A DNA stretch of 64,000 nucleotides from Phoronis australis (lineage: Eukaryota > Phoronida > Phoronidae): positions 311,831-375,830 of the forward strand of contig NMRA01000409.1 of NCBI GenBank assembly GCA_002633005.1, in the 5' to 3' direction. Both the position numbers and the translations under genes were made by a program. The notes beneath the pieces are model-generated. The model worked only from the letters and a program-made list of their open reading frames with translations. It was not told where the DNA came from and did not search any database. Positions 57,801 through 64,000 of this stretch are shown in pieces. Numbering within the stretch: the first letter of the stretch is position 1; each line of letters opens with the position of its first letter.

Positions 57801-60391
57801 GAACAGTGAAGCAGAAAATACTGATGTGACCCAAATAAAGGTTCTACAAATTGGCCAGTACATTTGAGGTCCTGTGTGTCGCAATTGACCAACAGTAACA
57901 TTTTTCTTAAATCATTATTGGGGTGTTCTTGTAGCTACCATGTTTCGTTATCGTCATTGGCGTCATCGCAGGCCGTTCGTTACCTCTTCAACACCCGCTC
58001 CTTCTGGGGGATCCTTCGTCTCGTAGGCCACTCTAGGACATGAATTTTTGTTTGTTCTTATTGCAGGCAATTCTACGACAATTTCTGGGTTTTCCCTCAA
58101 AGAGTTGATTCAGCCGGCGGTAACAAGGAGGCGTTTTTGGAGATACGACGGAAGTTTGACAACGCCTCCTTGCTCAGAAGTCGTCACGTGGACTCTCTAC
58201 AGCGACGTAATATACATCAGCGTTGATCAGGTTTGAACAATAAACCAGAAAATTTCAAAATTGCATTCGAGTAGGATCGTCCCAGATTACACGGAAACAC
58301 TCGAATCGCTCACATTTTCACAATTTCCGTCCAGCATTCTGTATTCGTTTTCGTGCCCTTGGAGTTCCACTTTTTCTATAAGTCGTTGTATTCTTTACAA
58401 GCTTTTCTCTTCTGCATTACCCAATGCCAACTAAGTATTAGTGCTACGGTGTGGGCTGCAACTCTGACGGTAAAGTTAGGTGAACCCACTTAGCCTACCG
58501 TGGATACGTGCGTTGGAGTTCTTCGCCTTCCCGACATCATTCGGTCAAGAAAGAACGTTCGTTGGGTTAATTTTGAACCAAGCAGAATCCCCTTTCTTGA
58601 AGATACCTTTTAAATTATGGCACTTTTAAACGGTTGAAATCTAAAACATCCACAATCACACACCTCCACGGTTTCTGGCAGACCTGGCAAAATGTGTCTG
58701 ACGTTCCAAAACGATGTCAATGGAAACAACGCGTTTTCTTACCTCCGGGACAGAGGAAATTTCTATCACTGTGTCAAACGTGTTTCATCAGTCTCCCCGA
58801 TTCTTAGCCCCTAACGGTGCTAAGCCGGTCAAACCGAATAGGCAATGATTCTTCCCCTTCACGGTATTATTACAGTTAATTAAAAACGTTACATGTATCT
58901 CGCGGTAGACTATTCTGAGACCTAAATGAAATATTCGACTCCAAAATACGAATTAAAGCAATATGGTTTTCAAAGATGGCGCTGGATGGGATATAAAACT
59001 GACAAGACCAACAGAGTTACGTGGTGACACTGATCAAACATGCGGCAGGATGTTAATCATTATGTTACTGTCTCATTGTGTAGCCCTGACTGAAAAAGGC
59101 CAGGTACTTGAGTCGTCATCGTTCCAAGCAGATCACGAAACTAAACGCAATTTCGATTCCTCTATTTGCTTTTCTTACATCCTTTTTATGCCGCACATTT
59201 GAAGCTGCACCGTGTCACAAAGCGGATCTTGCGATTCTTAAAGGGCGTTCTTTCCCGCAGATGGAACTTGCAACGCCAGGGTCCAGTTTAGGCAGGAAAT
59301 AACGAAACACTTAGGAACTTGTAACTTTGACAGTACAATGGGAGGTGACAGCACAACTCTGTCAGACGACGCCAAAACAGAGATAGAAACCAACAGGATT
59401 ACTTCTGTCGAGAGTTGACTCAAAACAACATCCCTATCTAATCGAAATGTCGCAAGGATTTTTTTACTCTTGGTCAAACTTTTGAGGGTTGTCGGGTAAT
59501 TCATGGCGGTCTTTTGTTGTAACGATGTGTGGTAGGGTTTAGACGTACGCGCTTGTGAAAGTGGCAGAGAACTGCTTCTCAAGTTTAGCGAAGTCAAATT
59601 GAAATCCTTTTCCCCGGCAAAGCTGGCTTTAACCTGCAAGTACGAGTTTTTATTTGGTCACTGTAATATGAAAACAATAAGCTGGTACAGTAGTCAACCC
59701 CAGACGTTGAGAGGAAGTTTCAGAACTTGCAATTCTTTCAAAACGGCCGCTAGTTGCGTGCCTTGTCCGACGCTTTCAGTTGGCGACGCGAAGACTGCGC
59801 CAGGTGGTCAATGAAGAACAACACTAACGTTCTGACAACGCCGAAGTGTTCACTTTTTTCGAGGGCTGGGGTGCAACACCAGGTAGCACAACAGGTTCAA
59901 ATATAAGAAATCATGATAGGGTTTAGCAGTCTTTTAAATATCCTACCAGGCTCGGCTAATCACCGCCAGAGGAGAAAAATACATGAACGTCCAGGTGGTG
60001 CGCAGCCACTGGGGTAGTCGGAAATTATAAAATTGATGGCAATCAGGAGGACGTGAAGAAAATTGACTTGGGAGGGACGAGGGGGGAGGGGGTGAAAGTG
60101 GGTGGCGACTGAGGGATCAGAAATTTAATATGTGTCATCCTCAATAAATTTTATGCACTCAGGCCTGCATGGTATACGTTTGTCACGAGGTTTCAATGGT
60201 TTCCGTCTGTCTTTCAGATGAACAAGTTCCACAAAATGATAGAGCTCGACGAATTTGTAAAGACCAACCATAGACCACCGCAACCAGTAGGTCAACGTGT
60301 AGTTTTCGCCTCCTTTGAAACCTCTGGCAGCAGCCCCGTGACTGCAGTACATCAATTCGTCTTCCTTCTCTTGGCAGCTCTAACTTACTGA
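45769..60391 (+). CDS. Alpha-carbonic anhydrase, secreted, probably GPI-anchored
   Basis: Exons are 45769-45825 (or -45829), 52594-52788, 53554-53699, 57042-57201, 58067-58230 and 60218-60391, giving about 299 residues. The enzyme hydrates CO2 to bicarbonate. Zinc-binding histidines are in FHFHWG (exon 3) and at the exon 3/4 join, EMHVVH. The proton-shuttle histidine is in NNGHS, the gate glutamate in GSEHTVDG and the gate threonine in SLTTPPC. Cysteines in GGTC and PPCSE match the disulphide of extracellular forms. The last exon ends with a small-residue stretch SGSSP then a hydrophobic FVFLLLAALTY, as in GPI-anchored CA4/CA15 types. Exons 2-6 join in phase. Exon 1 ends in phase 0 at its best donor, while exon 2 needs phase 1, so exon 1 uses the GTACAT four bases on or a small exon is missing. 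Confidence 0.9.
46209..46417 (+). repeat. Minisatellite, three units of 65-72 bp
   Basis: Units start at 46209, 46274 and 46346 with gc(a/g)tacggttgtacatacg, each ending gggtga(t/c)actca. The open frames on both strands across it encode the same repeat and are not genes. Confidence 0.88.
47949..48056. repeat. Two adjacent GCGCC-type modules, period 57 bp
   Basis: gggcgtaggcgcagtcaac at 47949 and gggtgcaggcgcagcgaacc at 48006 start two units, each ending with a cgt(a/g)gcgcc block. They are related to 3600-3740 and 19767-19870. Confidence 0.65.
48280..48423 (+). CDS. Short ORF of unknown function in carbonic anhydrase intron 1
   Basis: An ATG in context aaacATGg opens 47 codons (MASTKSGLFATRGMREFLKS and onward) before TGA. 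Composition is mixed-charge and looks more protein-like than neighbouring frames, but there is no homology I recognise and no splice evidence. Confidence 0.15.
   Translation: MASTKSGLFATRGMREFLKSEKTTDQVLCDDRTSCSTAEYVNEYSAK
51108..51975 (+). repeat. Direct repeat, two units of about 420 bp
   Basis: Units share ctgattgga/tgattggacg starts, acattcctcc..gccatatctg, acaccaa(t/c)tag/tggtga and cctatatttcaaaaaa blocks. The second starts near 51520 and a third start-like ggacgttgctgacatg is at 51953. Confidence 0.8.
52594..52788 (+). CDS. Carbonic anhydrase exon 2
   Basis: The acceptor is catttaatttcag and the donor GTAGGC, 195 nt. It encodes HWGYKDGMGYGPSNWGGTC, GQSPINV and the shuttle-histidine motif NNGHS. 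Confidence 0.95.
53554..53699 (+). CDS. Carbonic anhydrase exon 3
   Basis: The acceptor is tctttttccag and the donor GTGAGG, 146 nt. It contains the two zinc histidines in SFHFHWGV and the GSEHTVDG motif. Confidence 0.97.
54847..56583 (+). repeat. Near-identical 856-bp direct duplication around an ambiguous base
   Basis: cctggtggtatgttttagc starts at 54847 and again at 55703. The copies run in parallel through to gaaaggacaatcaa with few substitutions and small indels. Base 55702 is N. Confidence 0.92.
55361..55701 (+). mobile_element. GGTTGCATGAAAC-type MITE, 3'-truncated
   Basis: It begins cagtgcccggttgcatgaaa and is cut off at the duplication junction, so its right terminal repeat is absent. 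Confidence 0.85.
56242..56670 (+). mobile_element. GGTTGCATGAAAC-type MITE, complete copy
   Basis: The left end is cagtgcccggttgcatgaaa and the right end is tttcatacaaccgggcactg, inverted with one mismatch over 20 bp. The length is 429 bp and it is non-coding. Confidence 0.88.
57042..57201 (+). CDS. Carbonic anhydrase exon 4
   Basis: The acceptor is ttgcttctag and the donor GTACGT, 160 nt. It opens with MHVVHVNSKY, supplying the third zinc histidine, and includes DGLAVLGFFLGIG. Confidence 0.96.
58067..58230 (+). CDS. Carbonic anhydrase exon 5
   Basis: The acceptor is ttcttattgcag and the donor CAG|GTTTGA, 164 nt. It contains FWRYDGSLTTPPCSEVVTW with the active-site threonine and the second disulphide cysteine. 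Confidence 0.96.
58231..60217. other. Carbonic anhydrase intron 5 (2.0 kb)
   Basis: Nothing recognisable apart from a G-quadruplex motif at 60070-60092. A 133-codon open frame on the minus strand (59238-59639) shows no domain and no coding character that I trust. Confidence 0.65.
60070..60092 (+). other. Predicted G-quadruplex motif upstream of carbonic anhydrase exon 6
   Basis: Four G-runs (ggg, ggg, gggggg, ggggg) are separated by a, acga and a. The motif ends 125 bp before the exon 6 boundary. Confidence 0.6.
60218..60391 (+). CDS. Carbonic anhydrase exon 6 (C-terminus)
   Basis: The acceptor is gtctgtctttcag and there are 57 codons plus TGA. NHRPPQPVGQRVVF matches the conserved NxRPxQxxxxR end of the family, followed by a hydrophobic tail suited to GPI-signal cleavage. 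Confidence 0.93.
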   Translation: MNKFHKMIELDEFVKTNHRPPQPVGQRVVFASFETSGSSPVTAVHQFVFLLLAALTY

Positions 60392-62640
60392 GACTTGGGT
60401 AACGATAAGCTTGATGTCGACAACTGTCCGCACACGGCCAAAGACGCTTGAAATCACGCGGCAAATTCCGTTTCGTTTTTTGTTTATTTTATTCTTTTTT
60501 CGTTGGTAACTATTGGGATGTTAGCCACAGTGTCCGTAGTTTACATTTTCCTCATATGACAATCATTTCGTTGAAAGTTACAAATTAATGTCTTTTGAAT
60601 TTAATAGGCAAATGGGCATTTTAGTTGGAAATTATTTAATGATACTGTCGTCTTTCAAATGCATCGCCGTGGGGCGGCTGTCGGCTCGTAATCCGGTGAC
60701 ATCACATATGACGTAAAAACGTGCAATCTGATTAGCAATGGTATTGAGACATAACACAGTGACTTTAGTTACTCGTAATACATGTAGCAGCCTCGTGGCG
60801 ACCCAAGCCTCAAAATGACGCCTATCGGTTTATCCACTACTGTGCGAAATATCCCTTATGCGCGCTGACTGGCCGTAGACGAAGTTCACTGCCAAGAGCG
60901 ATACAAGAAACCTTGAGACACTTAAATCTATAAATACTTAATACCAGTTCTTGATCATTATTGTCCTCACTCTTTTGCTTGGATAGATTTCAAGAACCTA
61001 AACTTAGATTTTAACTAATTGATATAAATTTACATCACTCGTCATACTCGGTCAAGTCAAAATCGAGCCGAGTAAATATTTCTCTTCACCAAGCCTCAAT
61101 GGGTAAACGGATCAGGGTCATCCCATTTTGAAGCTTGGGGACGAGGCTAAGACATGTAGTTGCACTGTGATGTTTACGAGGCGACGCCTGTCCCATTATG
61201 CATTTGAAGAATGACAACAGCGCCGTAGATGAAATCCTGATTATATCCTGAAAATCACCACCTTTAAGACGAGGAATGTTTGTCTACTCAGTATTAAGGG
61301 TTGCTCATAAAATTCGCCACACGTTTTTATAGCTTGAAATTTTCCTAATTCTTTGAATATATTACGTTATTATTTTATATTATTTCAATAGTCAGTCGAC
61401 TAGAAAATTCTAGATACAGTATATTAACTAGGGAAGAGACGCAACAAGTCTCGTTGTCTCCATCATTATACCTCGCTTACGCACCCACCAGTGCCCTGTA
61501 CGGTCTCGGCTTGAACGCAACTATACAAATGAACGTAAATGATTCGAGGTGCACACACTCAGGGGAAAATTGGCATTTTCCTTGACACTGAATTTTAAGA
61601 AGGGAATTTACGTTCGTTTAATTCTTGTGAGTTGTAAGAAACATTTTATAATTATTATAAGGTATGAAATTCACTGAATGTTTCAAACATTGCTTATGCA
61701 AATAAACTATATGCTGCTCAAGCAAAATACTTAAAGGTGAATCTGTTATTAATACATCGGAAAACCAGCTTGGAATGTTTTGGAACACTTTTAAAACACA
61801 AATCGTTTGGGGACATTTACCGAAAACGTCCGGGTGAATTATTATTTTGTCGATTTGATTCTATCCAAGATTGAGAAAGAGGTATGTTCTCAAACGCTGT
61901 CGAGTTACGACATTACGACACGCCATCGCTGGACTGAGGTGTGATGACCTGATGATGTCAGCTTTCATTTTCCGTCATCTGCAAAATGCCAAAGTTGAGC
62001 TGCGCTGTAATAAAACTAGATGGCCACTGTTTCAATACGCTCCCTGTACCTCCACTCATTTGGAAAGATTTTGTAGGAACATCGCATAGTGAGGTCGCCA
62101 GTTGTAACCGTGGTCCCAAGATCTTAATGGCTACTCTAAACTTTTACAAGTTCTATTGCTAACATGTTGATCTTTCTCAAGGTCATGTAGGACGGCCTAC
62201 TTCTGAACATCGTATCACAGAAATGACTGACCGGCATCATAGGAAACTTTCAGATATTATGCTTTACTCTGTTATGAATTGTTTTTATCATATATTCTAC
62301 TTTTGCATGAAGGACTATCAAACAGTTACTGCATAGGTATCATTTTATTGAAAAATTTGAGGTTGTTACAATCAGATTTATGAGAGATGCATCACAAAGT
62401 TTCAATTCATACAGAACACCTACACTTCAGAGAAACAGGATCAAGTTAGCTAAAACCGAGCATGCCAGCTTTGAAAACATGTAAGTCAGGTCTGTCAATT
62501 CTAACCACCAACTACTGCTGCTGTATTCCACAATACCAATAGCCACTTTCCAACAACGAGCTGATTAAACAAGAGCAACCAGGAGCCTTGAAATGCGCCC
62601 ACGAATGCATCGCAAACGGTGTGCTTTTAGGGTTATTTAT
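60392..62640. other. 3' flank of carbonic anhydrase
   Basis: AT-rich sequence with no gene supported. An AATAAA near 61700 (tgcaaataaactat) is far from the stop; no nearer canonical hexamer was noticed. Confidence 0.55.
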
Positions 62641-62649
62641 TTGTACCAT

Positions 62650-64000
62650 AATAATGGCCACAAGATGGCGCAAAAACATATAATACGTCCAAAAACGGGA
62701 ACATGACATACTTCATAAAAACCTGTCAAGGAACCCCAGAGAACCAAAGGAAAATACAACAAAATGAAATTGCCACTTGTAGGCACAGCCGTTCAATCCG
62801 CCTGAAAGTCGTGGTCTGTTATCTTCATATAAATTCACTTACTAAGTTTAATAAAGATCCTACAGTGGGTTTTGGAGATACAGCTATGGGCACAAAACAA
62901 AACAAAACTACCACAAGGAGGCGCCACAGTAGTCAGTCGCCATCGCCAAACGTCCCCTTCACACTGAAAGCATATACGCCAATTTTCAAAACCATCCCTA
63001 GAATGATTTGGTTGATCGAGGGGTGGACGCCAAAAACAAGATTTGAAAACAGCAAAAATGACCACCAGGTGGCGCAAAATACCTCGATTCCATCCAAAAA
63101 CAGGATGAAAGCCTAGTCTCACCAATAGATGCCTAACTATATTCAAAATTTTATGAAAATCTGTTAAGGACCTTTGAAGATACAGACTGGCAAACGTAAA
63201 AAAAAACTAAAATTGCCAATAAGGAGCACACCACTAGTCAGAATCCGTCCGAAAGTCGTCGCTGCCCGTTGTCAACTTCATATAAATACACTTGTTAAAC
63301 TAAGTAAAGATGCTGCAAACGGTTTAGGAGATACAGCCATGAGCGCAAAAAAAAAACAAAACAGCCTCTAGGAAGTGCCACAGTAGTCGAATTCATTGGA
63401 AAATCGTCGTCAGCCATCCACTTCATAGTAAAAACATACATGCCAATTTTCACAATTATCCTGAAAACGGTTTGGTTAATAGATGAGTGGACGCCAAAAA
63501 ACAGACTCGAAAACAGCAAAAATGGCCACTAGGTGGCGCAAAGTAGGTCGAATCCATCTGAAAACGGGAGAGATAGCGTCACCTTACTAACAGATGTCGG
63601 TATGCCAAATTTTATTGAAAATACGTCGAGGACCCTTGAACATACAGAATGAGGTTATCATAAAAAAAATAAAATTGCCACTACGTGGCACACCAGTAGT
63701 CAGATCTGTCTGAAAGTCGTCGTCCTTCATTGTTAACATCATATAAATACACTTACTAAATTTAGTAAAGATCCTGCGAACAGTTTAGGAGATACAGCCA
63801 TTGGCGCAAAAAAAACTGCCACTAGGAGGCGCCACAGTAGTCAAAGTCGTCGGATAATCATCGTCGGCCGTTCACTTCAAAGTAAGAACATACATGCCAA
63901 TTTTCACAATCACCCTTTGAGCGGTTTGGTTGATAGAGGGGCGGATGCAAAAAAACAGACTCGAAAACAGTAAAAATGGCCACTAGGTGGCGCGAACTAC
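62650..64000 (+). repeat. Tandem array of about 455-bp units with CTCF-like motifs (continues past the window)
   Basis: Successive units share tggccac(t/a)ag(g/a)tggcgc, aatt(t/g)ccac, gtagtcag, atataaat(a/t)cacttactaa, gagatacagcca and catgccaattttcac blocks. CCACNAG(G/A)TGGCGC cores lie at 62658, 63062, 63526 and 63980. Open frames across it are repeats of the same low-quality reading. Confidence 0.85.

Noticed and set aside
59238-59639. 133-codon open frame on the minus strand in carbonic anhydrase intron 5
   Set aside because: No domain, no splice context and ordinary composition; the length alone is not convincing.
62703-63146. Open frames on both strands at the right edge
   Set aside because: They lie in a tandem repeat array and change with each unit.
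62650-64000. CRISPR-like array
   Set aside because: Repeat units are about 455 bp with diverged copies and no short repeat-spacer pattern; the genome is eukaryotic.

Overview
This is a eukaryotic, intron-rich genomic window. Genes are split into short exons with GT-AG junctions, and the intervening DNA is full of small inverted-repeat elements, tRNA-derived SINEs and degraded non-LTR retrotransposons. The animal gene families, the decayed 2A-like peptide at the head of a LINE, the abundant tacatgtacatgta-type motifs and signs of high heterozygosity suggest a marine invertebrate. A lancelet or hemichordate-type deuterostome seems likeliest, but a lophotrochozoan cannot be excluded from sequence alone.

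Three protein-coding genes can be assembled, all on the + strand. (1) ANKH-A, 1059-6429: the last six coding exons of an ANKH (progressive ankylosis)-family membrane protein; its 5' exons lie left of the window. (2) ANKH-B, 19524-39598: a second, complete ANKH-family gene in 13 coding exons, 1542 nt, 513 codons plus stop giving about 513 residues, every junction in phase. (3) An alpha-carbonic anhydrase, 45769-60391: six recognised exons with all catalytic residues, a probable signal peptide and a hydrophobic tail typical of GPI anchoring. ANKH-A and ANKH-B are tandem paralogues: roughly 740-9700 is homologous to 32600-44350, exons and introns, with different transposons inserted since the duplication.

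Between the ANKH genes (9.7-19.4 kb) are two direct copies of a 4.4 kb element separated by an 862-base N gap. The second copy is bounded by 17-bp terminal inverted repeats and both carry a broken ORF of a multicopy invertebrate protein family with PIN/FEN-nuclease-like acidic motifs. The 3' end of the second copy lies only 132 bp upstream of the ANKH-B start codon.

Other mobile DNA includes a CR1/L2-like LINE in ANKH-B intron 3, a LINE reverse-transcriptase fragment downstream of ANKH-B, a GGGCCCGG-type MITE family, a GGTTGCATGAAAC-type MITE family, and several near-perfect hairpin elements. The right edge is a tandem array of about 455-bp units carrying regularly spaced CTCF-consensus-like motifs. 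Functionally, ANKH proteins support export of ATP/citrate and so extracellular pyrophosphate, while a surface carbonic anhydrase controls bicarbonate and pH; the linkage is suggestive of ion or mineral handling but may be coincidental.
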